A DNA stretch of 64,000 nucleotides from Romanomermis culicivorax (taxonomy: Eukaryota > Nematoda > Enoplea > Mermithida > Mermithidae): NCBI GenBank assembly GCA_963922205.1, contig CAWUHX010000254.1:248001-312000 (forward strand), in the 5' to 3' direction. Below the pieces are notes generated by a model. The model searched no databases. It worked only from the letters and a program-made list of their open reading frames with translations, and had not been told where the DNA came from. This document shows, in pieces, positions 45,316-57,586 of the stretch (the first letter of the stretch is position 1; every line of letters begins with the position of its first letter). Position numbers and translations under genes: made by a program.

Positions 45316-48300
45316 ATGTGTACTTCTAACGAATTGACAACACCACACCGCCTCCCTCTTCGTTCATGTTTACATCATCCTTCAAACCCCATGTTGTTCA
45401 TTCGACGTGGAGTCCCATGTGTCACTGATGAGTATCGCATTCGCTCTTGTTTAGAAAACAACGTCAAACGCCTAACTCGCGTCGCCGATTTGGAGTCGTG
45501 GTACATTTCCATGTACGCGCGACTCCCGAACGTCTTTCCGCCGCCGATTTTCCTTTCACCCGGAAGTTTGGGGCAGGCCTTGGCCGCCCAACCCACACCA
45601 AACTTCCATGGCTACACGCTGGTCGGCTTTGACACCGAATCCATCTCGGCCGCCGACTTCAAACAATTTCAATGCACCGTTCAAATGCCAGCCGACCCCA
45701 TGGCGTCTAGTTACCCCCGCTACGTTCAACTCGCATTTCCGAATGGCACGATGTTCGTCCTCGAAACGTTCACCGCCACCCCAGAAGACTGGACCGCTCT
45801 TTTCGCCCTAGTCGACGGCGACCACACCATCGTAGTTTCTTTCGATGGAGCCGACGACTGGGCGGGAATCTACGCGCTCCTGGGCACTCAATTCCGAACC
45901 GACCGGCAAAAGAAGAACAAAGATCCCGTCGTGAAAACAATCCACTTCGACGCGTACCGCGTCATTCGCAATATCGACATATCCCCGCCACTGTACGAGT
46001 TGGCACGCCGAATCGGTTTCTTTCCGGAAAAACGCACGCTCAAAGCCACAGTTTCTGCAATGTGGGCGCTAGACGTGTCAAAGCTCACTTTACGCTTTCC
46101 CCACGCTCTCCGCTTTTTCAACAATCCAACAACGTCGTTCCTACAATCCGACGTCCTGGCATACGCGGCCCTTGACGCCTATTATCCGCTACTATTGTTC
46201 TTGGCATTCGGTCGTTACGGCTTCATCCCCGAGGTCTACAACGCGCCCGCGTTGTTTCCCCACGACTCGTTGGACGCCGCCGAAATCGACCATCTTGCCG
46301 AGTACGTCATAGCCACTTTTCACAACGTCGCGCTGTCGGATGTCCTACCTCCCGACTACGCCAACCGAATATACCCGACGACATCGCAAGTGGCCTTGCC
46401 CGCAATCATGCGAGACGAAGTTCTTTCGGCTTATAAATTTTTTATGTATGATTGCACATCGTCCGACCACGGTCGGTCTTTCTGTTTAGGAACGGTTCCC
46501 AACGGCTTCCGGGATGTCAAGACCTTGACGCGAACAACTCACCCGAAGCTTCTCCCCGTTCCGAAAGTGCCGAAAAAGAAGAAAAAGAAACAGAAGGACA
46601 AATGGAACAAGTCACCAGACGTCTCCGACGACGAAGACCCGGCTCTAAAACCGCAGTCGGTGTTCGATGATCCCAAACGTCTTCAAGCAGCCGTCACGTC
46701 GGCCATGAAAAGCAATATCATCCATCGAATCATCGAGCTGCTCAATTTCCCGCTTTCACCGATATACAAGTTGGCCGTCCGCGATCGTATGCCATACAAC
46801 GACCCCAACTTACCGCCGCTTCCTCACGAAGTTGAAGATCTTTGGACCGAACGCGTAGCCGCCGACCAACCCCTCCGCGAGCGCACTTATAGCGGTACCC
46901 ATTATCGTTATCACCCTTCAACCATCCTTAACTTTTTACAGGTTGACGGAGAATGGTTCCGAAAGCTAACGTCTTTTATGCCGTTAGCCGCGCTCCTAGC
47001 TTCACCATGTTCCGCCGCGGAATACGCCTGGGTCAACGACGTCCTCCTCCGCCACGCGCAATCGATGACACCAGATACACGTGCCGCGTTCTACGAGTGC
47101 ATGTGGTACCGCAGCGACGGCAACCCCAATTCGCTTCTCACGAATTGGATGAACCGCATTCCGGAACGCGAGCCCAGTTTTTCGGCCGACCCAAGCACGT
47201 ACATTTGCAATCGCTTTGCGTTACGACCGATTGTGTTCAACGAAGACTTCCATATGGAAACGTCGGTCGAAGAAGTTGAAATCGATGAAAACGATTATAC
47301 GGCCAATCCACATAGCCGTTTCCATTTTTATTCAACGTTCATCGCGCTCATCGACCATCAAAACCATCTTTCATTCCCCGCGCCGGTGTATGCGTACCCC
47401 ATGCCGACTACGGCTTCGGTGCAAACGCTCACCGCCGAGGAACTCCTCGACCGCCCTATCGACGTTGAAGTTGAACCCGCCGACGATGAACTACTCGAAA
47501 CGCCAATCTTCGATCTCAATATAGCGAAGCTGCCGCCGTTAACGGACGTGTCGGCCCTTCCTATGGTACCCGCGCCTTCCGATATTACCGCAACCGCCAC
47601 ACAAATCAACGATTTTCTGAAATTGACACTCGATGAAATTTCCAACATCGCTCCGGCTCCGATGGACGAATCCACACCCGTTCAACCCGCCGCGATTGAC
47701 TCCGAGACGTTGACGTCAGACCAAATGTTGACCGACATACCCGAAGAAAGTACGGTGGATCAATCCACGTCTATGGACGTCGCCTCTACAGAACCAGCCG
47801 CTACGACAATCACCACGGCACCCGCCGTGGATCCACGAATATATTTGGCGACGCCGGCAGCCTTACCGGGACCTCCGATCATTGCTACTGTTGCCGCAGC
47901 CAGGTATAGTGCTCCCGTACGTTTTTCACAACAGATTATTTCAGCCACTCAATGGGACGCCTTGGCCGCAGCCCTGGCCGCGTATCATTTTCCGCCACCG
48001 CCGCCCGGTATGTTATTTCCTGAACACCAGTGGAAAGACTTCCCCGAAGTGTTGAAAGAACAAATCCAACAAATTTTGTTGCCGCAACCGACGTTGATCG
48101 CTCCGGCCCCGCAAGTAGCTCAAATGGCTCCTGCGATGGCCCAACCCGTCGCGCAACCACCGGCCCGGTTACCGCCGCCGGTCATATCGCAACCGCAAAC
48201 GATCCCGCAACCGCCGCAACCAGCGATTCTACCGCCGCCGACGGCGCCTGTGGATGTCCAAACCCCACAGGCATCCAGCACGTCCGTGCCGGCTTTAGAT

Positions 48301-50061
48301 CGCTATGGTAATCCCATCCGAAGACCCGGTCGGTATGAACATTCCATCAAACGAAAACAACAGCTCCAGGACGAATCGGCGTACCGCAAATCTCACAAGA
48401 CAAAAACATCGGACGAACCGAGCACGCGGCGTACGCGGCCACCAAGCACTTCGCGTGCTGAGCGCGGCCGCACGCCCAGCGAACGCACAACTCGACGCCG
48501 CGAACAACGCGATAAACAAAGAACCCGCGAAGAAGCCGAACGCTCTTCGCAAGCCACATCAACGCCAAAACCCAAGCGCGATTCTTCCAAAACACACCAC
48601 GAGTCTCATTCTCGTGATGACCGCCACCGTAAAGAAACGAAACAAACTCCAGCAACCAGCAGGGAAAGCCGCCAACACGAACGCCGCGATGACGCACCGC
48701 CGCATCGTACGCAAAGTGAACAAACACGCAAGGTGCATACGACGGGTTTTTACGAAGAACATCACCGCCACGGTTTCCGCCGTTCACCATCGAAACTAAC
48801 TGACTACATTAGCCCATTGCACCGAGACGCCGAAATCCAGCGCCGCCTGGAAGCTCTAAAGAATCCGCCGAAAGATGAATTTAAAGCTCCGCTCCCGCCG
48901 CCTCCTATGGACGTGGAGCCCGCGACACCCTCGACTACGCCTACGGTAACGTCGCAGCCGCCTACGGCTCCGACAACCGCCATAACGACCACAGTAACCC
49001 ACACCACGTCGCTGCCGCCTACGGCCCCGACGTCGGCTCCGGTTACTGCGGTCAAACAGCCGCAAATGATCATCGCCACTAAACCGGTCCTTGGAGTTCC
49101 GATTCCACCAAGTTCCGCACCAGCCATCAAACCCCGGTTGCCTAGCGAGGCTACGCACTTGCCGAATTATACGCGATTTCGTACTACCGATCAACCGCAC
49201 GCCGTTACGATTGTCACACCGGGCTATCCGCCACATATTGACCCGGCCGTTGAATTCTTCTCACCACGCACGATGCACGAGATGGTGCTGATCAATTTTT
49301 TCGGGCGCCTTCGCATTCATATCATCATGCCCGTGCACATACGCGCCACGAACGCTTCGCTGGCGTTGTACCAATACTTCCGCGACCACTACCGCCCCTC
49401 ATACGTAGAACAGCAACCACCGATTTCGCACGCCGTTGCCACCGTGATATTGAAATGGGTCGCCAGTCTTTGGGCTGAGGAGCTCGGCGTCGTTGACGCC
49501 GTTCACACCGCCCACTTGACTCTTTTTCTATACGAAGCCCGCGGCCTGGATAATCCTTCGTGCCTGCTCCAAGCCTATAACACCGCTGTCGGACTTATCG
49601 ACAGCTGGATGGCTTATCCGAGCTACGCACCGTTTCCACAGCCGCCCGAAATCGCCGACATTCAAAGAATTTATTTGCATTACCACAGCGAGACGGATCG
49701 CCCCGCGCCCCTGCTGCGTCGGCACGACTTTTCTGCCCGGTGGAACCTTTTGCCACCGCGACCGTTGCCGCCAACAGGGACGCCGTCCGACAAACCGTCG
49801 TTAATTGCCACTCAGTTGCCAGCACCGGGTGTGAACCCGCTATCGCCGCTTCCACCTCAAACGTCAACCTCATCGTCGCGCCGCCGGGATACCTCTGACT
49901 ACGGTCGATCCCGTTATTCCCGTAACGTCCGTTTTGATGGTCACGACGACCCGTATGATCCCCACGGCTACGATAGCTACCGACGAAACGAACGCGACCG
50001 CCGCGATCCGCAACGAAATCACCGCTCCGCATCCGACACCCGTTATCGCTGCCGCCATTGA
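45316..50061 (+). CDS. Element C accessory protein: DEDDy exonuclease plus unknown domains
   Basis: Intact frame of about 1,600 codons; ATG at 45316 or 45391 are the plausible starts (the frame is open from 45121). Counting from 45205: exonuclease with FDTES (D143, E145), a DGADD block (D218 aligning with Exo II) and YAALD (Y320, D324); a lysine-rich linker near 455; domain X near 550-730, shared with element A; a Pro/Thr/Ala-rich low-complexity part; an Arg/Ser/Glu-rich stretch with DYISPLHRD; a C-terminal domain Y; and an Arg/Ser tail. No signal peptide or membrane segment is seen, so it is not a classical envelope. It may process nucleic acid in the particle or counter small-RNA defence, but this is speculation. 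It has no stop at all, unlike its homologue in element A. Confidence 0.85.
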   Translation: MCTSNELTTPHRLPLRSCLHHPSNPMLFIRRGVPCVTDEYRIRSCLENNVKRLTRVADLESWYISMYARLPNVFPPPIFLSPGSLGQALAAQPTPNFHGYTLVGFDTESISAADFKQFQCTVQMPADPMASSYPRYVQLAFPNGTMFVLETFTATPEDWTALFALVDGDHTIVVSFDGADDWAGIYALLGTQFRTDRQKKNKDPVVKTIHFDAYRVIRNIDISPPLYELARRIGFFPEKRTLKATVSAMWALDVSKLTLRFPHALRFFNNPTTSFLQSDVLAYAALDAYYPLLLFLAFGRYGFIPEVYNAPALFPHDSLDAAEIDHLAEYVIATFHNVALSDVLPPDYANRIYPTTSQVALPAIMRDEVLSAYKFFMYDCTSSDHGRSFCLGTVPNGFRDVKTLTRTTHPKLLPVPKVPKKKKKKQKDKWNKSPDVSDDEDPALKPQSVFDDPKRLQAAVTSAMKSNIIHRIIELLNFPLSPIYKLAVRDRMPYNDPNLPPLPHEVEDLWTERVAADQPLRERTYSGTHYRYHPSTILNFLQVDGEWFRKLTSFMPLAALLASPCSAAEYAWVNDVLLRHAQSMTPDTRAAFYECMWYRSDGNPNSLLTNWMNRIPEREPSFSADPSTYICNRFALRPIVFNEDFHMETSVEEVEIDENDYTANPHSRFHFYSTFIALIDHQNHLSFPAPVYAYPMPTTASVQTLTAEELLDRPIDVEVEPADDELLETPIFDLNIAKLPPLTDVSALPMVPAPSDITATATQINDFLKLTLDEISNIAPAPMDESTPVQPAAIDSETLTSDQMLTDIPEESTVDQSTSMDVASTEPAATTITTAPAVDPRIYLATPAALPGPPIIATVAAARYSAPVRFSQQIISATQWDALAAALAAYHFPPPPPGMLFPEHQWKDFPEVLKEQIQQILLPQPTLIAPAPQVAQMAPAMAQPVAQPPARLPPPVISQPQTIPQPPQPAILPPPTAPVDVQTPQASSTSVPALDRYGNPIRRPGRYEHSIKRKQQLQDESAYRKSHKTKTSDEPSTRRTRPPSTSRAERGRTPSERTTRRREQRDKQRTREEAERSSQATSTPKPKRDSSKTHHESHSRDDRHRKETKQTPATSRESRQHERRDDAPPHRTQSEQTRKVHTTGFYEEHHRHGFRRSPSKLTDYISPLHRDAEIQRRLEALKNPPKDEFKAPLPPPPMDVEPATPSTTPTVTSQPPTAPTTAITTTVTHTTSLPPTAPTSAPVTAVKQPQMIIATKPVLGVPIPPSSAPAIKPRLPSEATHLPNYTRFRTTDQPHAVTIVTPGYPPHIDPAVEFFSPRTMHEMVLINFFGRLRIHIIMPVHIRATNASLALYQYFRDHYRPSYVEQQPPISHAVATVILKWVASLWAEELGVVDAVHTAHLTLFLYEARGLDNPSCLLQAYNTAVGLIDSWMAYPSYAPFPQPPEIADIQRIYLHYHSETDRPAPLLRRHDFSARWNLLPPRPLPPTGTPSDKPSLIATQLPAPGVNPLSPLPPQTSTSSSRRRDTSDYGRSRYSRNVRFDGHDDPYDPHGYDSYRRNERDRRDPQRNHRSASDTRYRCRH

Positions 50062-50455
50062 ACACGAGCTTTTTGTACAGTAACATTGTTTTTCTTCGTT
50101 TTTGTGTTTCTTAACCTCATTTTGATCCGGTTGTTTCATTTCTAATCTCGTTTTGCTTTATACTTTTGTACTAGTTTCCAGCGCACGTGCAGCCGACGCT
50201 GCAAGCACACAGTAAGTTGACCGCCGGTGGCCCGCTACACGCCCCCACTTGCCCCGTTTTGTCCGTACACTCCGCCGCTGGGCTTATGGTCGCTGCCCCA
50301 AAAATCGGCTCAAACTACCCCAACAACTCCGCCGGCCCCGCTGTGTGACGCCGAAGACTCTTCGGCAACCCCGGTGACGGCCTGTAGTGGCGGAGCCCTT
50401 CCCCTTGCATGTTCTTTTCGGTATTTCCTGACGATCGCTTAGGGCGATCTACTGC
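50062..50455 (+). other. Element C 3' untranslated region
   Basis: About 390 bp, with no further gene seen. Confidence 0.6.
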
Positions 50456-50468
50456 AAGGGGGGAGGGG
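50456..50468 (+). promoter_or_regulatory. Element C polypurine tract
   Basis: AAGGGGGGAGGGG touches the LTR start. It matches the tract of element A closely. Confidence 0.9.
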
Positions 50469-51060
50469 TGTTGTAGTGTGTTTTCCGCCGATTTTTCATT
50501 GTTTGTCAAATTACGTCACAGGCCCGCAGGTGGCAAGTGGAGAGAGCAATGCGGACCACCAGTGGCCATCTTACTGTAGCGCACGTCGGTACGCGTGCGC
50601 TGCTCTCTCTCTTCACTTGATTGTTAACGTATATTTTACGTGCGTTTTATTTTTCTTTACTAGTTGTGTGCCCCGCCGGCCACCACTAGTACGTATTAGC
50701 CGCCTCCCACCACGCCTTTTTCGTCTTTGCTCGCCCGTGCGTGGGAGTAGATTTATTATTGTCACTTTATTTTCGCCTCGCTCGTAGCGTTTTGTCACGT
50801 AAGTTTTCGTACGTTATTGTATAGTAATAAATAGGTAGGAAAGCCCTTTTATTTTTAGTTAGTGAGAAGGAAGGGAGACAATTAAAGAAACTAGGCTTTC
50901 TTTGATTGTTGGGATAATTATTGTCGGGGTTTAAGTACTAGTAATTAGGTAATCGGGTAAACGTGGGCGTGGGACGCACGTACATTAAGGACGCGACCTC
51001 GGAATCCCAATCCTGCTCTCGCCGCATCATCTCCGCCCCGACAAAAATCAAGATATAACA
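50469..51060 (+). repeat. Element C 3' LTR (592 bp)
   Basis: Starts TGTTGTAG and ends ATATAACA, directly followed by unit 2 sequence (TAATGATCAC). AATAAA lies at 50826-50831. The LTR of element D also starts TGTTG and ends ATAACA, although the interiors differ. Confidence 0.88.
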
Positions 51061-51240
51061 TAATGATCACAAACGGTGCAAGTAACCCTGTTGAAAATTT
51101 CTAACACAAAATATTTCCAGAAAATTTTTAAAGGCAAAAAACGGTTCTCTGAGTTCATTAACTCAATGTGTTTCAGATTCTCTCTCCTATTTATGATAAT
51201 TATACTGTAAATACTTTAGTGTCAGGTACCAGTCATGTTT

Positions 51241-51287
51241 TAGTTTAGGGTTAGCGTTTAGGGTTAGTTTAGGGTTAGTTAGTTAGC
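51241..51287. repeat. Short TTTAGGGTTAG repeat
   Basis: Three imperfect copies of a TTTAGGGTTAG-like unit; unit 1 has only one at about 20518. It is probably a small local expansion. Confidence 0.6.
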
Positions 51288-52472
51288 GAAAAAAGCGTTA
51301 TGTACTAACTACCGCAGCTTGGGAACTTGGCACTGGCACAAAAAACAAAAAACAGAAAATTTGCATTGAAAGGCTGATCAGTTCATTTCCATACAGTCTA
51401 TTCGAGGGCTGCAAAATAGACCGATGCTCAAATGGAATTTTCATGAAAATTATCATTGGCAGTGTAGGAAAGACTTCACAGTAGACATTAAAATGCTTTC
51501 GATTATCTCTTACGCACTAATAATGCCATGGCATAAATTTGTGATGGTACAAGCGGAAAATACGTTTCCACAATGGCAAAAGCCATACGGAATTGACGTG
51601 ATGCGGCAGGAGCAAGGTATAGGTAACCAAAATGCGTGCTGAGACGTGCTGATGGTGAAATAGTCGTCTCTAGCTCATCCGCCAACTGCCACATGAAATT
51701 AGCACATCTTTCACATTGCTCAATGTTAGACCCGGCCCTTTGCCCAATTTTCAGGCCAGGGACTGGTTCTAGTTCTCCTGTAATCTTTATCGTATGGACC
51801 AGCATGGCTGATCAATCCTGTGCATCGACCTGACCCAAGAGGGGATATATTCATGTGAGAGACTTTCAAGTGAGCAATTCCCAAGTGAGCCATTCACATC
51901 ATACATGTAGTTGGGGGGAGTGCTATTGGAACCCCCTACGCCCCAGGGAAATCGTCATCATAGCCGTTGGGCGACCCTACCCCAGGATTTTCCAATTATT
52001 CGTCTTGAAAATGCGTGATCAAGTCCTAAAAAATTCATAAAAAAGTTTTTATATTGTGTCAAGCGACAAAAAATTTGACTTTGTCCGCATTTTTTGACTA
52101 AAATTGGATTATTTCCAGCCTGAAAATTGACATTATTTCTTTGCTTTTTCCTTATTTTTTTGTAATCAAATGCAGTAGAGGATGTAGAAATTAACTACAC
52201 ATGAAAAGCATAAAGAGACGCTCTCCAGGAACCACCCAGAAAAAAAACTGAATTTTTTCACTCTGACTGTTGCACAAAAACGGTTAAGTGAGAACTATGA
52301 TCAAAAATAAATTTACATGGAGAATAATTGGACATAGTTTATATTTTTGTTCAGAAAAAAAGATAGAGACGAAAGGAGGTGAAAAATACTCAAAAGTGTC
52401 CCTATACGCGGTTCTAAGGAGGGGAAGGAACGATTAATAGCCACGTGCTCCAGGCCCATACAATAAACCTGT

Positions 52473-52825
52473 GGTCGGTTTCATCAAAGAGACTTAAGCT
52501 CCAGTTGAGCTGCAGCTTAAGCTATAGCTTTACTCACTATGCTATACCATTGCCGTTAGGCTGCAGCTCACCTGTAGCTTTACTCATACACACAAAACAT
52601 ATAGGGAAAGTTAAGCTGCATCTGAGCTGCACCTTAACGACAATGTTATAACATACAGTGTTAAGCTATAGATCAGCTGCAGCTTAACTTTCACAATATG
52701 TTTTGTGTGCATGAGTTAAGCTACGGCTGAGCTGCAGCTTAACAGCAATGGTATAACATATAGAGTTAAACTACAGCTTAAGCTGCAGCCCAGCTGGAGC
52801 TTCAATCTCTTTGATGAGACCGACC
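52473..52825. mobile_element. Hairpin (snap-back) element, unit 2 copy
   Basis: Same element as 21684-22024. Here the terminal inverted repeats are longer (GGTCGGTTTCATCAAAGAGA and its inverse with few mismatches). Confidence 0.7.
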
Positions 52826-53358
52826 GCAGATCTTAACTTTGTGTATCAGTATCCCGAATGTGTTCATATCCCAAATGTGTCGGCGAACCCAATGTGTCAA
52901 TATCCCAATTAATGAATTAATTCTCAGTATTCCAAACATTTATTTTTTATTCTGTCACGTTGACTAATTCCCGTCATTCCAAATACACATTTTTTGTTCA
53001 TATTGTTGACTCTCCTTTTGCTCGAACTTCTCACATGGTTCTTGGGCTTAGGGTTACGACTTGGCTTTGGCTTTGACATTCTTCATGGTGCCGAAACGTT
53101 CGGCTCTAGTGAGAATATTAGTTTTTGTGTATAAGACTATTCGGCATATTGATACATTCGGCATACTGATACTTGCAGGCATACCGATACGTGCAGCCTA
53201 TAATTCCCTACAATGAAGGTAGATTGTTTATGAGTAGCAGCTGAAATATGATACGGAATAAGTTCTAACCAACGCTGATTTTTTCATCTGTTATTTTCAA
53301 CTGTATCAATCATAGTGCTGAAATTCCATCAAAGACACAAATGTCCACTGATCACAGT

Positions 53359-53690
53359 GGTCTATTCCCAAGTGAGCCATTCTCAATTGAGCGAATTCCC
53401 AAGTGAGCGAATTCTCAATTGAGCGATTCCCATGTGAGCGCTTCCCAATTGAGCGAATTCTCAAGTAAGCCAGACGATTTCAAGCGAGTGATCGAGAATG
53501 CAGTAACACTTTCTTCATATTTTCCTTCTTTACCTACCTCATATGTTTCTTTGTATTTTTTTCGTTTTTTGTGTGTATAATGTTTTTTCGTTTATGTATG
53601 TTCTTACGTTTTCATCTTTTGTCTCTGCCTTCTTTTATTTTCGTTTTTCTTTTCATCTACTTTTTTCTTTTTTGCTCATGAAAGTTTAAA
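53359..53690. repeat. Single arm of foldback family with GAGCGA minisatellite
   Basis: Nearly identical to 22559-22915, minus part of a T run. Confidence 0.6.
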
Positions 53691-54625
53691 TATTTCTGCC
53701 ATGTTTATATTAATTTATATTGAACAATCAATGAAAAAGGGCATTTGATATATTTTGTGGGTGATATACATTGTGTGGGTATGATTGACTTTTTGCAGTA
53801 AAACTATCCTACTGTAGAAATGGACAAATACGTGCATCATAAATCTATTTGGCTAAATAATAAAAAGACAATACAGCTGTGCTTTACATTATGGTCATAG
53901 CTATGACTAAGGGGACCAATCAAATTTCAATTTCAGCGAAAATGACGCACTGCCAATCATATGCAACCTCAACTTTTGATGGTATCATCTGATTGACACT
54001 AGTTTCTCAAAACATTTTGGCTTCTACTTGCTTAAAGAATGCTCCAACACTTTGCTAACACGAAAGTAATGAAGGCGACTCAAACTTCGAACATACACCT
54101 TGAACATACTTGCCATCAGCACTTTTCAGGAAGATAGCATTTCAAAAACCAGACTATAGATGTGTTGCAGTTAAAGACCACATTTGGCGCAAACATGCCA
54201 CAAATTGTTCAAGTTTAGTCTAATAATTTCAAAATGGCTCATTGCAATCCAAAAACAGTAAGTTCAACATAGGAAAAATTATAAGTCTATAAAAATCGTC
54301 AATCATCAGTAAATAAACCAACGAATAAGCCCTTTCGATATGTCTTTTTCTATAGTATAGACTTTGCTCTGTGAAAGTTGGGCATAAAATCGGATTTGCT
54401 ATTTCATTTGTCGTGCATCTGCTATTGCAAAAAAATGTAATATAACAATTTTAACATATTTCGTGTAGAATGTGCCACATAAACGTTATTCACTCACATT
54501 AGCCATCATAATTGTAATCGCATAAATTATGGACTGATAGTCGAAAAATATTGACCATTAAAAACAATGTGAAATACATTCAGAGTGCTAATTCAATAAC
54601 ATATTATCTGAGTGATTAAAATATC

Positions 54626-55206
54626 TACAGGGTGGTCCAAAAAATAATAAACTGATCTGAGTCAATCGAGCTTAAGTATTCCTATTAAACTCATTAGATA
54701 GCATATCTATTACAGTTCTTCATCTTGAAATTTGATATCTACAGCTATAGTACACAATGAGCTGTATTTATTAATAGTAAATCACTGCTTTTCTATCTGT
54801 ATTTTTACTTTTTCTTTCAAAATTAAAAAACTTACTTAACTTTGATGACCATCAACAAATATACTGCTTCCTAAAAAATTAGTACTTTTTAAAATTTCCG
54901 ATACTTCTTTAATTTTGAACTGCGGAATAATTCTAGTATAGTTAAACAAATTTAAATCAAATTTTCATGCAAAAAAATATCCGTGACTTTTTAGAACTTT
55001 CTAGCAGTTCTGAAAATAATACTTTATGAAGATCCACAAAATTTCAACTCAAGCTCTACCAGCCGAGCTGAATTTTTCGACTGTGACTAAAGTTTTAACA
55101 CACAATACTATAGAATAATTTTATTATCAAACACTGAAGATTGCAACCTCTGATTACTACAGATGAATAGCACTTTTAGGCAGGCCATTTTCCCGCACAC
55201 CCCGTG
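54626..55206. mobile_element. Possible mariner-like MITE, unit 2 copy
   Basis: Copy of 23853-24422, starting TACAGGGTGGTCC. The right end is weak. Confidence 0.3.
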
Positions 55207-55244
55207 TTTTCATGGTGCTAGTATTCATCATAGCACATACAAAA

Positions 55245-55480
55245 TTATTCGGCGCAAATCTTTTCACAATAAGACATCAGTTCGTTATGTGAGCATGCTC
55301 TGTGGCAACACATTTCAACAATACTAAGCGACGGAGTTCTCTTGACTCGGATAGGAATTCTTTCATCGTGAACCTGTTGATCTACTGAATTTTTCGATGG
55401 AACGGTGTCACGTTTTCGTTTTTGAGAATAAATGTTCAACATTTCGCCATCATAATCATATGGCGAATGGCCACCATGAC
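55245..55480 (-). CDS. Insulin-like peptide gene ILP-c, exon 2 (C-peptide and A chain)
   Basis: Same structure as 24471-24706: acceptor CAACCCAG, two bases completing a split codon, KRKR and RVKR sites, and an A chain with CC-x3-C-x8-C plus the extra cysteine, then TAA. Against ILP-b there are three amino-acid changes, all in the C-peptide, and two silent changes; the A chain is unchanged. A possible AATAAA is at 55120-55125. The matching exon 1 must lie in unit 3, to the right of element D and outside the window. Confidence 0.9.
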
Positions 55481-57088
55481 CTGGGTTGAAAATAGATGCA
55501 AATTTCAGATGATTATAATATGGTCAATGTCATTTTTTAGCAGGGGGCTTTTTAGAATATCCAGCATCATTTACCATGAAAAAGAATTTTGTTGTGCCAG
55601 TCATACCATCAATTTGTTTTTCAATTTTCGCAGGTACATCTCTACCCATTTTCCTACAGCTGGAAAAGAAGACCTTACTATATGTTGATGAGTGCTCACC
55701 TTTTATGAGACTTGTTCCTTATACTCTTAGGGTGCTTCTAGCCCCCAAATGGAGACCATATTCCACCGGCCAGCTTCTGCTTAGCAAAGCAGGGCCTGTT
55801 CCACTATCTAACCATAAATGTGGTCTGCCTCTTCTTTCCTCACGTGTTGGGCACCCTATTAATGCCCATTTCACGATTGGGAAGTCTTGTGAAAATGACT
55901 TCATGTTTTTATAATATTTTTTGTGGGTTTCAAGCCGACACCCACCAAAATAAAGCTTTCTCCTTTTTCTGACATTGTTATTATTTTTATATTCGCATAA
56001 ATTATCAGCATTAAAGTAAGTGTACAGGGGGCTATAGGTTCAGGCATTGCTTGCTTGCTGACGTCAGGTAGGAGACATACGATTGAGGGTCTCTTCTATC
56101 CAGTTTCTACGAGTGGATTTAGATCTTTCTCTGGGAGTCTATGACATCTGCTCTGTTAGGGCCCAACTATTTGTTATTTTTGTTGTTGCCAGGTCTGGGC
56201 GAGAACTGTTGCACTAGATCCGAGTTCTAGCCAAGAAGTAGTCCTAACTAGTCTCACTGACTATAGTTATTTCTTATTCTCAAGGAAAGACCCGCACAAC
56301 ACACACCTTATCATAAATATGCTAACTGGGCTGAGTGAAACTGGGCAGGAAGCATTTCAAGCTTGCCTGCACAATTTATTTACTCCCTAAGGATGAAAGG
56401 CTGTTTCTGCCTAATAATAAACCTGCTTGTGAACAGGTTTTTGTTTTTTTGCTTGACAATTCCGAGTCCCCATCTATGAAATCTCTGGGGAACTCCTGGA
56501 TAATTTTTGTTGTGCATGTCTCATTGTTTTTGTATTTTCGTTGTATGCGGGATTGGAACTCCAAGTATATGCTTGATATGGTAACTCGTATTGATTTGTG
56601 AGCGTAGGGGAAGGTGTTTGTAAGGTCAGGTTATTGGAGATTTGGGTAGGAATCTTCTTGCTGACTTCAAGATGTACTGCAGGCTCAGGGAGTTACCCAG
56701 TTTAGCCTCTGTGAGTCTGGTTGGATGATTATCAGTTTATTTTTTGTTAGCCTGTGGTTGAACTGTTGCAACTCCCATTGTATTAACCCAAAGGTCAGTC
56801 TCATCCTTCCAAACCCACAGCTACCTAACAATCTTGACGCCCTTTCATTTCAGTTTCCCTCTGATATGTTGACGTCTCTTCTTCAAATAAATCTTGCTGT
56901 AAGGCCCAAACTTTTCTAAACTATTTCAAACGAGGAATAAATAAAGTGCAAAATAAATTCGATATAGCTATTCTGAGTTTATTCTGGAATATCTTTATTC
57001 TACCTTTATTCTTACTTTATCTAGCCTTCTGGAATGTGGACCTAAGTCTTATACTTTATACTCCTTAAGGCAAAGGAACTTCCTTGTG

Positions 57089-57586
57089 TGATACATAGAA
57101 GCTCTGACCGAGGCTAACACGTGTGACGAACAAACTATCCACCACTAATTTATAGATCCGAGGACTAGTCCGATAGAGTGAAGGCTAACGTTTGAAATTA
57201 TATATGATTAGTTCTTCACGAAATTCTGGAAAATCGGAGAATGACACAAAAATGTACCGGTTCAAAAATCTTTTACATGATGATTCTGTCGTAGAATTTT
57301 GATTTTAAAATTAAGCAATGGTCTCAAAAATGAGGTATTCTCCTGTGAGCGACTCCCAATTCAATGAATTCCCAAATGAGTGAATTCACAATTGGGCGAT
57401 TCCAAACGAGCGATCTTTGTTCACATTTTACTTCTTTACCACATATTTTTCTTCGTGTATTTCTTTTTTCTTTCGTTTTCTGTGTGTATTGCATATGTTT
57501 TCGTTTGTGTATGTTTTTACGTTTTCATCTTCTGTTTGTGCTTTCTTTCATTTTCTTCCTCCTTGAGATCTAATTTTTTCTTTTTT
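57089..57586. repeat. Start of tandem unit 3 with left foldback arm
   Basis: Matches 16745-17330 and 26449-26955. The GAGCGA repeats at 57340-57412 and the T/C-rich arm are cut by element D after the T run at 57586. This is intron sequence of ILP-c. Confidence 0.85.

Larger units (their letters stand above)
40314..51060 (+). mobile_element. Element C: 5'-truncated Ty3/gypsy retrotransposon with exonuclease ORF
   Basis: Foreign sequence starts abruptly at 40314, inside the coding frame just before the protease, and ends with a 592-bp LTR at 51060. Unit 1 shows the uninterrupted host sequence (around 20325-20345); only a couple of bases are missing at the join, so the 5' LTR and gag were deleted. 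The element is clearly richer in GC and CpG than its surroundings and than elements A, B and D. It encodes protease to integrase, then a 1,600-codon accessory ORF. Confidence 0.92.
26449..57088. repeat. Tandem unit 2, split by elements B and C
   Basis: Pieces 26449-28563, 38719-40313 and 51061-57088 line up in order with unit 1 and total about 9.73 kb. It carries ILP-b exon 1 and ILP-c exon 2 on the minus strand. In 38800-40313 and 53700-54620 I see no gene, only sequence shared with unit 1. Confidence 0.9.

Noticed and set aside
45205-50061. Envelope protein for the long ORF after element C pol
   Set aside because: No signal peptide, membrane segment or cysteine pattern; it starts with an exonuclease.
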